The translations under genes were made by a program, and so were the position numbers. This document shows, piece by piece, positions 21,065 through 29,255 of a stretch of DNA of 64,000 bases. The first letter of the stretch is position 1; every line of letters begins with the position of its first letter. Below the pieces are notes generated by a model that was not told the origin of the DNA, searched no databases, and saw only the letters and a program-made list of their open reading frames with translations. Origin of the DNA: Phycisphaera sp. (GTDB lineage: Bacteria > Planctomycetota > Phycisphaerae > Phycisphaerales > Phycisphaeraceae); contig WGMF01000013.1 of NCBI GenBank assembly GCA_016125215.1, positions 1 through 64,000 of the forward strand, given 5' to 3'.

Positions 21065-22026
21065 CCACCACCAGTTACCAGGACACCCCCGGCCCGCACC
21101 ACGACCTGCTTGCCCAATCGGGTCACACCGTCGTCCGGGCACGCGGGCCGATCCACGAAGACGAACTGCTCAAACTCATCGCTGAGCACAAAGGCTTCGA
21201 CGGTTTTCTCTGCGGCGACGACGCGATCACCGCCAAAGTGATCGACGCAGCCCTCGCGGCACCCACGAAGCTGCGCGTGATTGCCAAGTATGGCATCGGG
21301 CTGGATTCAATCGACGTCACCCACGCCACGAGCAAGAAAATCCCCGTCCTCTTCACCCCCGGCGTGAATCACACCACCGTGGCCGAGCACGCGATCGGGC
21401 TGATGGTTGCCGTGAGCAAGCACTTCAACTTCCACCTCGCCGCGACACGCAAGGGCGAGTGGAAACGCAAGACCGGCAGGGAACTGGCGGGCAAAACATT
21501 GGGCGTCATCGGGGCCGGCCGCATCGGGAGAGAGGTCATGCTCCGCGCCAAGGCGATGGGCATGAGCCTCGTGGCGTATGACCCGATGATCGACAAGTGC
21601 CTGCCCCCGGACTTCCCGTGCAAGCGCGTGCCCTCGGCGGAGGACGTGCTGCGTGAGGCGGACGTCGTCTCCCTCCACGTGCCGGCCACCGACGAGACCA
21701 AGGGCTTCATCAACGCCAAACGTATCGAGATGATGCGGCCCGAAGCGATCCTCATCAACACCGCGCGCGGCAGCCTCGTCGATGAAGACGCGGTCCTCGC
21801 GGCGTGCAAGAGCGGTCGGCTCTACGGGTACGGAACGGACGTGGTCAACGTCGAACCCCCGCCGTGCGACCACCCCTTCTTTGCGGTGGACAACATCATC
21901 GTCACCCCCCACGTCGGCAGCCGAACGCTTGAGAGCGTGCAACGCCAGGCCGACCGCGCCACACGCAACATCCTCAACTACCTCAAGGGCGACAAAGACT
22001 TCATCCAGGCCAACACGTTCACCTGA
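21049..22026 (+). CDS. D-isomer-specific 2-hydroxyacid dehydrogenase (SerA-like)
   Basis: About 325 residues. The Rossmann motif GVIGAGRIGRE is near residue 160, NTARGSLVDE holds the catalytic Arg near 245, and TPHVGS holds the catalytic His near 295. The N-terminal flavodoxin-like domain is complete, and there is no ACT domain, so this is not a standard regulated phosphoglycerate dehydrogenase. It should reduce a 2-oxoacid to the (2S)/(2R) hydroxyacid opposite to that made by its overlapping partner. Candidate substrates are sulfolactate, deoxy-sugar acids or phosphoglycerate. The ATG at 21049 lies inside the previous gene and no strong ribosome site is seen, consistent with coupling. Confidence 0.9.
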   Translation: MRILLTTTSYQDTPGPHHDLLAQSGHTVVRARGPIHEDELLKLIAEHKGFDGFLCGDDAITAKVIDAALAAPTKLRVIAKYGIGLDSIDVTHATSKKIPVLFTPGVNHTTVAEHAIGLMVAVSKHFNFHLAATRKGEWKRKTGRELAGKTLGVIGAGRIGREVMLRAKAMGMSLVAYDPMIDKCLPPDFPCKRVPSAEDVLREADVVSLHVPATDETKGFINAKRIEMMRPEAILINTARGSLVDEDAVLAACKSGRLYGYGTDVVNVEPPPCDHPFFAVDNIIVTPHVGSRTLESVQRQADRATRNILNYLKGDKDFIQANTFT

Positions 22027-22053
22027 ACGTGCTGGACGGGTTATGATGTAGAC

Positions 22054-22962
22054 ATGGTCGACCCGATGCAGGTCATCGTGAGTGTGCTGCTTTTTGCCGG
22101 GGTGTTTCTGTTGATTTACGCCGTGTTCGGCTACCCGGTCAAGAGCGAGCCGCCCAGCCACTGGAGGTTTGCGTCGGCGATGGGTGTGGCAGGGCGGCAG
22201 ACGGTCTTTGAGAGCGCGCTGCTCTCGCCGGTGATGTCGCTGTTCATGCAGGCGGCCACGCGCCTCAACTGGCAGGGCCTGCGAGACAAAATACGAAAAG
22301 ACCTCGACGCCTCGGGCAACCGCAACGGGTACAGCGTCTCGGAATACCTGGCCATCTGCCTGGCGTCGAGCGTGCTCATGGCCGGCGTCTCGTCGTTCGT
22401 CTCGCTCACCATCGTGGGCGACGTGGGCCTGGGTGTCGGGACGGTGATGGGCGTGCTCGGGTTTGCGGTGCCGATCTTGTCTTTGTCGCAGTCGGCGCGT
22501 AATCGGCTGACGAAGATCAGCAAGCAACTGCCCTACACGCTCGATTTGATCTCGCTCATGATGGCGGCCGGCAGCACCTTCACCGAGGCGGTGGACACGA
22601 TCGTGCGTGACGACGAGAGCGACCCGTTCAACCAGGAGCTGCGGATTGTCAGGGCCGAGATCGACTTCGGCTCGTCGCGCGCGGTGGCGCTGGCGAATAT
22701 GGCGCAGAGGTTGCCGATCGACTCGGTGCGTTCGATCATCGGCGCGGTGAACCAGGCTGAATCGCTGGGCACGCCGTTGTCGACGATATTGAAGAACCAG
22801 GCCAACATGCTGCGGGTCCACCGGAGCGTCCGCGCGGAGAAGCTCGGGGCGTCGGCGAGCTTGCGCATCTTGATCCCGTCGATGTTGATTCTGATCGCGG
22901 CGGTGATGGTGGTGTTCGGGCCGATGATCGTGAGGTTTATCACGCGCGGGAGTCTGATGTGA
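22054..22962 (+). CDS. TadC-like type II secretion F-domain membrane protein
   Basis: 302 residues with hydrophobic segments at ~8-25, ~108-150 and ~278-297. The T2SSF domain is seen as LPYTLDLISLMMAAGSTFTEAVDTI, the conserved AEIDFGSSRAVALANMA and a closing LRILIPSMLILIAAVMVVFGPM. The single T2SSF copy and length fit TadC/TadB of Tad-type pilus systems better than GspF. It would be the inner-membrane platform that works with a TadA/PilB-type ATPase. No pilin, TadA or CpaB neighbour is present. The only related gene in the window is the ATPase at 58656. It overlaps the following FHA gene by one base. Confidence 0.85.
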   Translation: MVDPMQVIVSVLLFAGVFLLIYAVFGYPVKSEPPSHWRFASAMGVAGRQTVFESALLSPVMSLFMQAATRLNWQGLRDKIRKDLDASGNRNGYSVSEYLAICLASSVLMAGVSSFVSLTIVGDVGLGVGTVMGVLGFAVPILSLSQSARNRLTKISKQLPYTLDLISLMMAAGSTFTEAVDTIVRDDESDPFNQELRIVRAEIDFGSSRAVALANMAQRLPIDSVRSIIGAVNQAESLGTPLSTILKNQANMLRVHRSVRAEKLGASASLRILIPSMLILIAAVMVVFGPMIVRFITRGSLM

Positions 22963-23903
22963 TGCCGAGTTTGCAGGTGCATATCCTTGCGGGGAAAGAA
23001 CGCGGGAAGCGGCTGGTCTTCCGGGAGAGCCCGGTGACGTTCGGGCGTGAAGCGGACAACACGCTGGTGATCGACGTGGACGCGGCCTCGCGCCAGCACG
23101 GTGAACTGCGCGTGGAGGGCGGCCAGTGGGTCGTGGAGAACCGAAGCCAGAACGGGACGCAGGTCAACCGCAGGCGTGTGAAGGCTAAACCGATGACAGT
23201 CGGCGCGGGGGATGTTTTGAGCATCGGGGGCATCGATATCCTCGGCATCGAACAGGCGGCGGTGGATGAGCAGGTGATCGAGCAGGCACAACCCGCACAG
23301 GAAGCCAGGGACTCCGAGTCTGCACAACCGGGGGGCCGGGTTGATCGCAAGGTCAAGCTGTGGATCGGCATCGGGGCTTACTTGCTGGCGATGCTGCTGC
23401 TGATGATCGTGCTCCAGTCTCTGGGCGGGAAGAAGCAGGATTCGATTAAGACGGCGGAGAAACTCTCGGACGCCAGGATCGCGCACGACCTGCGTGAGCC
23501 GTTGCCCAGCCCGCCGGGCCAGTCGGACATGCGGCGGGCCGAGGAGGAGCTGCGCAAGGCGCGTGAGTTGTACGGCCAGCGTGACACGAAGATCGACGCG
23601 CTCTACCGCTGTTACCGCGCATTCCAGCAGTCGCTGCGTTACTCGGGCAAGAAGGCGTTCGACGACAGCCTCGACCAGAACCGTTTTTTCCAGGTGCAGG
23701 ACGAACTCGTTGCCGACGCCACGAAGCGATACAACTACGCCTTTACCTTGCTGACCGAGGGCAACTTCGAGTCGGCTGCGGAGGGGTTCAAGGACCTGAT
23801 GGACCGCCTGCCCAACGACCCGCCGAACACGGTGTATGCCAACGCGGTCAAGCAGCGCGCGCTGGCCAAAGAGCAGCACGAGCAACTGCGTCGGTCGCGG
23901 TGA
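22962..23903 (+). CDS. membrane-anchored FHA-domain protein
   Basis: About 313 residues. An N-terminal forkhead-associated domain (residues ~5-85) has the phosphothreonine-binding set: TFGREADN, SRQH and NGTQVN. A linker leads to one membrane segment (WIGIGAYLLAMLLLMIVLQSL, ~128-148). The remainder is helical with a TPR-like rhythm (FTLLTEGNFESAAEGFKDLM) and lies across the membrane from the FHA domain. The ATG overlaps the TadC-like stop (ATGTGATG), and a GTG one codon earlier is equally possible. It probably senses a phosphorylated partner and scaffolds the secretion platform. In other Tad clusters FHA proteins often accompany the ATPase. Confidence 0.85.
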   Translation: MPSLQVHILAGKERGKRLVFRESPVTFGREADNTLVIDVDAASRQHGELRVEGGQWVVENRSQNGTQVNRRRVKAKPMTVGAGDVLSIGGIDILGIEQAAVDEQVIEQAQPAQEARDSESAQPGGRVDRKVKLWIGIGAYLLAMLLLMIVLQSLGGKKQDSIKTAEKLSDARIAHDLREPLPSPPGQSDMRRAEEELRKARELYGQRDTKIDALYRCYRAFQQSLRYSGKKAFDDSLDQNRFFQVQDELVADATKRYNYAFTLLTEGNFESAAEGFKDLMDRLPNDPPNTVYANAVKQRALAKEQHEQLRRSR

Positions 23904-23930
23904 ATTTTCGTGACATGCTCCCTGGATAGC

Positions 23931-24000
23931 GTGCCACTGGCGGCTGGTCCGCCAGTGCTTTAGGGGTGTGGCTATTTCACTGGCGGGCAAGCAGCCGGTG
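23931..24000. repeat. dispersed palindromic repeat (CACTGGCGG family)
   Basis: CACTGGCGG (23935-23943) and CCGCCAGTG (23949-23957) form a 9-bp stem with a 5-base loop. Another CACTGGCGGG follows at 23978 and CAGCCGGTG ends the block. This resembles the planctomycete dispersed repeat with GCCACTGGCGG and GTGGCACAC cores. It lies between convergent genes and may also terminate transcription. Confidence 0.6.
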
Positions 24001-24023
24001 TCACACTTTTAAGAAAACTCTTT

Positions 24024-24803
24024 TCACCCCGCGGCGCTCAGGCCGTCGGCGGCGTTGAGGGATGCGAGGTAATCCGCGATCGCGCTGCCGGTGAGCTTGT
24101 CGGGTGAAAAATCAAACCTCGCAAGGAAGCTCGAACCCTCGACCGGGTTGTCAAGAAAATACGCCACGGCAGGCGGGGGTGGCGAGGCCTGTGACACGCG
24201 TTCGATGTCGCAGCGCATGAGGGTGACCGTGAGCGAGGGGTGGTCGGTGTGCGGGCGCGGCAGGCCCAGCGGTTGGAACCCGAACCACTGCGTGTAAAAC
24301 TCGGCGTGTCGCGGGTCCACCGTGATGAGGATGTCGTGGGCGTTGACTGTGCGGGCAAAATAAAAAGCCTGGTGGGCCAGGTGGAACAGCGCGTCGGCTG
24401 ACCGCGCGAGTTGTTGCCTGCGGTCGGCAAAGAGCCCAAGCTCAACGGGCACGCGCCCCTCACCACGCAGCTTCGCAAGCTCGTCGGGGAACAGTCGATC
24501 AATGGGCAGTGGATCGTCTGAAGAAAGTCCAGCCGTGGCGGTGAGCGTCGAGACAGCGACCTGGCCGATGTTCCCGATGACGACGGCTGAGCGCGGTGTG
24601 ACAACGCCGGGCTCGAGGTGCAAGCGATACGGGTTGGGCACAACCAGCCCGCGCTGACGGTAGACCTTGTAGACCAGCGACCAGGCTCGCTCGACCTCAT
24701 CGAGTTTGCCGGCCACGCTAAAATGAAGGCCCGTCTGCTGCGGGGCACGGACGAGGACCGGGCCTGTGTAAGGCTCACGCGGGTTGGGTCGGGACGCAGA
24801 CAT
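24024..24803 (-). CDS. FeeM-like N-acyl amino acid synthase (GNAT fold)
   Basis: About 259 residues. The pattern ERAWSLVYKVYRQRGLVVPN, an SxLTAT strand, LPIDRLFPDELAKLRGEGR, VELGLFADRR and DILITVDPRHAEFYTQWFGF matches the FeeM/acyl-homoserine-lactone-synthase branch of acyltransferases. Those enzymes transfer a fatty acyl group from acyl-ACP to an amino acid. It is probably cytosolic. The ATG at 24803 is chosen because homology starts soon after it; an upstream ATG at 24896 adds unrelated sequence. No regulator or other lipid gene adjoins it. The product might be an N-acyl amino acid signal or lipid, but the acceptor amino acid is unknown. Confidence 0.75.
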   Translation of the reverse strand: MSASRPNPREPYTGPVLVRAPQQTGLHFSVAGKLDEVERAWSLVYKVYRQRGLVVPNPYRLHLEPGVVTPRSAVVIGNIGQVAVSTLTATAGLSSDDPLPIDRLFPDELAKLRGEGRVPVELGLFADRRQQLARSADALFHLAHQAFYFARTVNAHDILITVDPRHAEFYTQWFGFQPLGLPRPHTDHPSLTVTLMRCDIERVSQASPPPPAVAYFLDNPVEGSSFLARFDFSPDKLTGSAIADYLASLNAADGLSAAG

Positions 24804-24959
24804 CCTTATCCAGCATCGGCTAGCCCCAAGACCGACTTGACGCCTGTTCCGGTCTACCGGAACGCAAGACACTGCCAATGAACACTTTGTAAACATCGTA
24901 AGACCCGTTCAAGGCACCTGATGGCACGTATGACACAACCGCCCTAGAGTATCCCCACC

Positions 24960-26189
24960 ATGAGCACCCCCACCGCCACGCCCGACCTTACCCACCTGCC
25001 CGACCCGCGCGGACGCTTCGGCGAGTTCGGCGGCGTCTACGTCCCCGAGACGCTCGTCCACGCGGTGACGCAGGTGGCTGAGGAATACGCCCGTGCCCAA
25101 AAAGACCCGGGATTCAAACGGCAACTCGACGCGCTCCTGCGCGATTACGTCGGTCGTGAGACGCCGCTTTATTTTGCCAAGCGCCTGACCGAGCAGGCCG
25201 GCGGGGCACGTATCTACCTCAAACGCGAAGACCTTGCCCACACCGGGGCGCACAAGATCAACAACGCTTTAGGCCAGGCGCTGCTCACCGTGCGCATGGG
25301 CAAGCGCCGCATCATCGCCGAGACCGGCGCGGGGCAGCACGGCGTCGCCACCGCCACCGCCGCCGCGGTGTTCGGCCTCGAGTGCGATGTCTTCATGGGC
25401 ACCGAGGACATGCGCCGCCAGAAACCCAACGTCACACGCATGAGGCTACTCGGTGCGCGCGTCGTCCCCGTCGAGTCCGGCTCACGCACGCTCAAGGACG
25501 CCACCAACGCGGCCATGCGCGACTGGATGGAAACATCCGGGGGCACGCACTACATCATCGGCTCCGTCGTCGGGCCACACCCCTTCCCAATGATCGTGCG
25601 CGACTTCCAGAGCGTGATCGGTCGTGAGTGCAGGGCACAGTGTCTTGAACAGATCGGACGACTGCCCGATCACGTGATCGCCTGCGTCGGCGGCGGGTCG
25701 AACGCTGCGGGCATTTTCTATCCTTTTGTAAGTGACCCCGTCGAACAGGTGAAGCTCACCGGCGTCGAGGCGGGCGGCCGCAGCCCCAACACCGGCGACC
25801 ACGCCGCGTCGATCTCCTTCGGCAAGCCCGGCGTATTACACGGGTCGATGAGCTACGTCCTCCAGGACAACGACGGCCAGACCGCCCCGGTCCACTCGAT
25901 CTCCGCGGGCCTGGACTACCCCGGCGTCGGCCCCGAACACGCCTACTGGCACGACACCGGCCGTGTGAGTTATGTCAGTGTCACCGATAAACAAGCCATC
26001 GAAGCCTTCCAGACCCTGACCCGCTGCGAGGGCATCATCCCCGCCCTCGAATCGAGCCACGCCGTGGCGTATGCGCTCGAACTGTCCGCCAAGATGCCGA
26101 CGGACAAGGCCATCGTCATCAACCTCTCCGGTCGCGGCGACAAAGACCTCGACGAAGCGGTGCGGTTGATCGAGGCGGCCAAAGAATAG
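24960..26189 (+). CDS. trpB: tryptophan synthase beta chain
   Basis: 409 residues, full length. The N-terminus [15 protein letters not shown] is typical of the TrpB1 type. The PLP lysine lies in HTGAHKINN near residue 97, the glutamate loop is in ETGAGQHG, the phosphate-binding loop is GGGSNAAG, and SGRGDKD closes the fold. It condenses indole with L-serine to tryptophan in the cytoplasm and normally partners TrpA, which is not in the window; a glutamine amidotransferase that may be TrpG lies 15 kb away. The trp genes are thus scattered. The stop TAG is the first triplet of a dispersed TAGCCGC repeat. Confidence 0.97.
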   Translation: MSTPTATPDLTHLPDPRGRFGEFGGVYVPETLVHAVTQVAEEYARAQKDPGFKRQLDALLRDYVGRETPLYFAKRLTEQAGGARIYLKREDLAHTGAHKINNALGQALLTVRMGKRRIIAETGAGQHGVATATAAAVFGLECDVFMGTEDMRRQKPNVTRMRLLGARVVPVESGSRTLKDATNAAMRDWMETSGGTHYIIGSVVGPHPFPMIVRDFQSVIGRECRAQCLEQIGRLPDHVIACVGGGSNAAGIFYPFVSDPVEQVKLTGVEAGGRSPNTGDHAASISFGKPGVLHGSMSYVLQDNDGQTAPVHSISAGLDYPGVGPEHAYWHDTGRVSYVSVTDKQAIEAFQTLTRCEGIIPALESSHAVAYALELSAKMPTDKAIVINLSGRGDKDLDEAVRLIEAAKE

Positions 26190-26385
26190 CCGCAGATGAA
26201 CGCAGATAAACGCGGATGGAGACCAAACATTTAGCCCGGTCGCTTGCGACCGGAGGCGATGTCATTTCAAGGGTCATGATGGAAAGTTCCAGCCCCGCCG
26301 GTCGCGAGCGACCGGGCTAAATGCCGATCCCATTCGTTCCCATCTCTTTTCCCATTTGCGTTTATTCGCGTTTATTCGCGGCTAA
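26187..26385. repeat. two-level nested inverted repeat between trpB and BFN genes
   Basis: The outer arms are a TAGCCGCAGATGAACGCAG array at 26187-26220 and its complementary type at 26354-26385 (TGCGTTTATTCGCG). The inner arms are TTTAGCCCGGTCGC at 26230-26253 and GCGACCGGGCTAAA ending at 26321; each inner arm is itself palindromic. The two flanking genes converge on this block, so it can fold as a long hairpin in either transcript. Confidence 0.8.
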
Positions 26386-26394
26386 TTTTCTTTG

Positions 26395-26796
26395 CTATTC
26401 CTGGTCGCGGTAGACCTCTTCGAGCACGTGTTCTTCGACGAAGATCGGCACCTCGCTGGCGACGCCCAGGGCGATGGCGTCGCTGGGGCGCGAGTCGATG
26501 TCGATGGTCTCGCCGTCACGCTTGAGCACGAGGCGGGCAAAGAACGTGTGGTCCTTGAGGTCGCAGATGATGACGCGCTCGATCTTGGCGCCCAGGGATT
26601 CAATAACACTTTGTAAGAGTTCGTGTGTCTGCGGGCGCGGCGGGTGCTGGCCCATAAGCCTGCGTTCGATGGCGGCGGCCTCGTGCAGGCCGATCACAAT
26701 CGGGAAGACGCGGTCCCCGCCGACCTCGCGCAGCTCGACGACGTGCGTGTCGTTGGTTTCCCGGATCAGGATGCGGGCCAGTTCCATGCGGACCAT
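26395..26796 (-). CDS. bifunctional nuclease (BFN/DUF151) domain protein
   Basis: About 133 residues, essentially one BFN domain: MELARILIRETNDTHVVEL, the FPIVIGLHEAAAIE segment, ERVIICDLKDHTFFARLVL, and the acidic IDSRPSDAIALGV motif that is most conserved. Plant homologues cut RNA and DNA; bacterial members are mostly uncharacterised. It is cytoplasmic. The ATG at 26796 (MVRMEL) is used because the open frame further upstream lacks domain similarity and crosses repeat sequence. It converges on trpB. Confidence 0.85.
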   Translation of the reverse strand: MVRMELARILIRETNDTHVVELREVGGDRVFPIVIGLHEAAAIERRLMGQHPPRPQTHELLQSVIESLGAKIERVIICDLKDHTFFARLVLKRDGETIDIDSRPSDAIALGVASEVPIFVEEHVLEEVYRDQE

Positions 26797-26861
26797 AGTG
26801 AACCCATTGTCGCTTGAATCGTTCACATGGCAAACCGGGCTAAGTTCACCTAACAGAATAG

Positions 26862-27112
26862 CCACAGAGACACAGAGGCACAGAGAGAAAGCCGGGGAGA
26901 AGACCATCCGCAGATGACGCAGATTAAGAGAAGTCCGAATCGCTTTTCGAGAGATCGGAAACCGATGCGTTGGGTGATGGGATCGCCGACACGGTTCATC
27001 GGGGGTCACTGGGTTCAAACCCACGAGGGATGAGCCCATGAGCGATTCGAAGGGGTTTTGATCTGTGTCATCTGCGGATCAATGTCTTTCTCTGTGCCTC
27101 GGTGTCTCTGGG
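26862..27112. repeat. nested palindrome of two dispersed repeat types
   Basis: The outer arms are CCACAGAGACACAGAGGCAC (26862-26890) and its complement-like CTGTGCCTCGGTGTCTCTGG (27085-27112). The inner arms are ATCCGCAGATGACGCAGATT (26906-26925) and ATCTGTGTCATCTGCGGAT (27061-27079). A weaker innermost match surrounds GAATCGCTTTTCGA and GAGCGATTCGAAGG. The rest of 26797-27188 contains no gene I can support. Confidence 0.75.
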
Positions 27113-27188
27113 GTTGGTCTTATTGTTTGGCGTTCTAAATCAAAATGTTACCGTGAAAACTTCCGGGGGAACTTCCGGGGGCCGGGGG

Positions 27189-28061
27189 TTACCAGGGTTT
27201 GAGGTTGACGATGTGGGGGGTGGTTTGGCCGGGCAGTGGGCCTTTGCGCAGGGTGAGGATGGGCAACTGTGGCGGGCAGAAGAGGCGGAGCTTGATGCAG
27301 ACTTCGCCCAGTCCGCGCGACGTGACGCAGAGCATGTCGCGGTGGCGCATGAGGCCGGCGGTGAGATGGAGCGGGAGGTCGGAGCTGTTGCGCAGGGCCT
27401 GTCCCCACGGCAAGCGGACCTGTCCGCCGTGCGAATGGCCGCTGAGCATCAGGTCGTAGCCCATGTCCGCGGCGATGGGCATCTTGCTGGGCATGTGGCA
27501 CAACAGGATTTTGAACGGGCTTTGTGACGGGGGTTGATCGTTGTCGTTATCGTCGGCTGATGAGGGTTGACTTTCATCGCGAACATTCGTGCCCGCGTTG
27601 CGTGTCCGGTGATGACCGAGGATGGTCCTGACGATGTCCGGCTCGTCCCAGCGCCACTGCCCGATGCCCGCGAGCAAGAGTTGCGGCGTGACGAAGACCT
27701 GCTCGTCATCGATCCATCGGATGGGGAGTTGTTCGCTGTGGAGCCGATCGCGGAGGGCGTGGGAGTCGTGGTTGCCGAAGACCCCGAAAGAGCCGAGGCG
27801 GGGCTTGATGGCGTGAGTCAGGAGCTTGAGGACCTCGTAGGCGGCCTCTTCGTGGCCGGGGTGGTCCATGTAATCGCCCGTGAACAGGGCCAGGTCGATC
27901 CGGCTGCCCTCGAGTTCACGGATGATCCGCCGGTGTCGCCGGGTGGGACGGGTAACGTGGAGGTCGGAAAGGTGGGCAATCCGCAGGCCCTCCAGCGGTC
28001 CGGGCAGGTCGGGGAACGGCAAGGCGTGATGATCGGAAAGCCTTCGGTGAATCCATGCCAT
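27189..28061 (-). CDS. metallophosphoesterase (YaeI/YkuE-like)
   Basis: About 290 residues. Calcineurin-type metal-binding blocks appear in order: HLSDLHV, FTGDYMDH, GNHDSH, LLCHMPSK and SGHSHGGQVRLP. This set is seen in YaeI/YkuE phosphodiesterases that act on lipid or nucleotide phosphoesters. Neither signal peptide nor clear membrane helix is present at the chosen ATG (MAWIHRRLS). Upstream in-frame sequence belongs to the divergent gene region. A polar Asn/Asp/Gln insert (DESQPSSADDNDNDQPPSQS) interrupts the middle of the domain. Substrate not predictable. Confidence 0.88.
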   Translation of the reverse strand: MAWIHRRLSDHHALPFPDLPGPLEGLRIAHLSDLHVTRPTRRHRRIIRELEGSRIDLALFTGDYMDHPGHEEAAYEVLKLLTHAIKPRLGSFGVFGNHDSHALRDRLHSEQLPIRWIDDEQVFVTPQLLLAGIGQWRWDEPDIVRTILGHHRTRNAGTNVRDESQPSSADDNDNDQPPSQSPFKILLCHMPSKMPIAADMGYDLMLSGHSHGGQVRLPWGQALRNSSDLPLHLTAGLMRHRDMLCVTSRGLGEVCIKLRLFCPPQLPILTLRKGPLPGQTTPHIVNLKPW

Positions 28062-28172
28062 ACGCTTGTCATAACCCCTGCGTGACCTTAAAGTATTGTG
28101 TAGAGGATGATACCCGAATCGTCCCGCGGTCTTTTGCGGGAGCTGGCACACACGCCCCACCGGAGCGAACCC

Positions 28173-29102
28173 ATGGCCAAGATGTTTTACTCGTTGGAAG
28201 AAGCCGCCCAGAAGCTCGGTGTCGACCAGGACGAAGTCAAGCGACTGGCTTCGACCGGCAAGCTCCAACAGTTCCGCGACCGTGACAAGCTCATGTTCAA
28301 GCGCGACCAGATCGACGCCTTGGCCGGCGAAGTCGGCACGACGGGTGTGGCGCACGTGGTCGGCGGGGGCGATGACGAGACCGGCTCGCTCCCACTCGAC
28401 GACACCGGCGACGCCATCGACCTCAAGCAAGCCGACCTGATCGACACCAAGTCCTCCAAGGAAGACACCAAGGCCCGCACGGGCATCAGCGTCTTCGATG
28501 CCGACGAAGTCGAACACGCCGACCCCATGGCTCAAACCCAGGTCAGCCGATCGCAGGTTGATGACGACGAACTCGTGCTCGAAAGCGTCGGCTCGGGTTC
28601 GGGCCTGCTCGACCTTACACGCGAGAGCGACGACACCAGCCTCGGCGCTGAACTGCTCGAAGAGATCTACCCCGGCTCGGGCGAGGGCTCGGACTCCAAG
28701 CTCGAACCGGCGACCGCGTCATCCGGGGCGTATGAACTGGGTGATACGGATGCCAGCGCTTCGGGCCTGGACAACCTCCAACCCTCTGCCACAGCCGCCC
28801 CCTCCGCCGCGATCAGCTCCACGGGGCTTGCGGGTATGTCCTCCGCACCCGTTGCCTACACCCCCGCCGCCGCCGAGGCCTATGACCCCGTCGGCAGCGG
28901 TTGGACCGGCGGCGCGCTCTTCGGTGCCGGCGTGGGCATCGTGGTCGTGCTCATCATCATCATGGCTGCGATCATGGGCGGACACGCGCAACTGACCAAC
29001 ACGCTGGCGTCCAATCTCTGGGCCTACGTCGGCGGCCTGTTCGGCGTCATGGTCGTCTTTGCCGTGATCGGCCTGTTCGTCGGCAAAGCCGCGAGCAAGT
29101 AA
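28173..29102 (+). CDS. HTH (MerR/excisionase-type) membrane protein
   Basis: About 309 residues. An N-terminal DNA-binding-like helix-turn-helix (FYSLEEAAQKLGVDQDEVKR, then LASTGKLQQFRD) resembles HTH_17. A ~170-residue acidic, Ser/Gly-rich, probably disordered linker follows, and the C-terminus has two membrane helices (GAGVGIVVVLIIIMAAIMGG; LFGVMVVFAVIGLFVG). The start at 28173 follows CCGGAGCG and removes 22 non-conserved residues. Such proteins recur in planctomycetes, but the function is unknown. A HTH tethered to the membrane could bind DNA there, or the fold may bind protein. It is divergent from the metallophosphoesterase gene. Confidence 0.8.
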   Translation: MAKMFYSLEEAAQKLGVDQDEVKRLASTGKLQQFRDRDKLMFKRDQIDALAGEVGTTGVAHVVGGGDDETGSLPLDDTGDAIDLKQADLIDTKSSKEDTKARTGISVFDADEVEHADPMAQTQVSRSQVDDDELVLESVGSGSGLLDLTRESDDTSLGAELLEEIYPGSGEGSDSKLEPATASSGAYELGDTDASASGLDNLQPSATAAPSAAISSTGLAGMSSAPVAYTPAAAEAYDPVGSGWTGGALFGAGVGIVVVLIIIMAAIMGGHAQLTNTLASNLWAYVGGLFGVMVVFAVIGLFVGKAASK

Positions 29103-29172
29103 GCAACACGGCCTGAAAAACGCTCGCCCCCCACATTCAATACACACGGCTGAATCACCCGTGACGGTATAG

Positions 29173-29203
29173 AAAAAACCGCCACCGGTTTTTGCCGTGG
29201 CGG
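29173..29203 (-). terminator. rho-independent terminator of the PEP-CTERM gene
   Basis: Read on the minus strand, CCGCCACGG and CCGGTGGCGG form a GC stem around CAAAAA and are followed immediately by TTTTTT. It starts 53 bases past the stop of the minus-strand gene. Confidence 0.75.
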
Positions 29204-29255
29204 GTCGGGCTTGGTTGATTGCGATGGGGACTTTGACCGGAAGGGTCTCGGTGTT

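Noticed and set aside
21307-22821. 504-codon minus-strand open frame across the D-hydroxyacid dehydrogenase and TadC-like genes
   Set aside because: Spans two recognised genes on the opposite strand and shows only His/Arg/Val-rich low-complexity shadow sequence.
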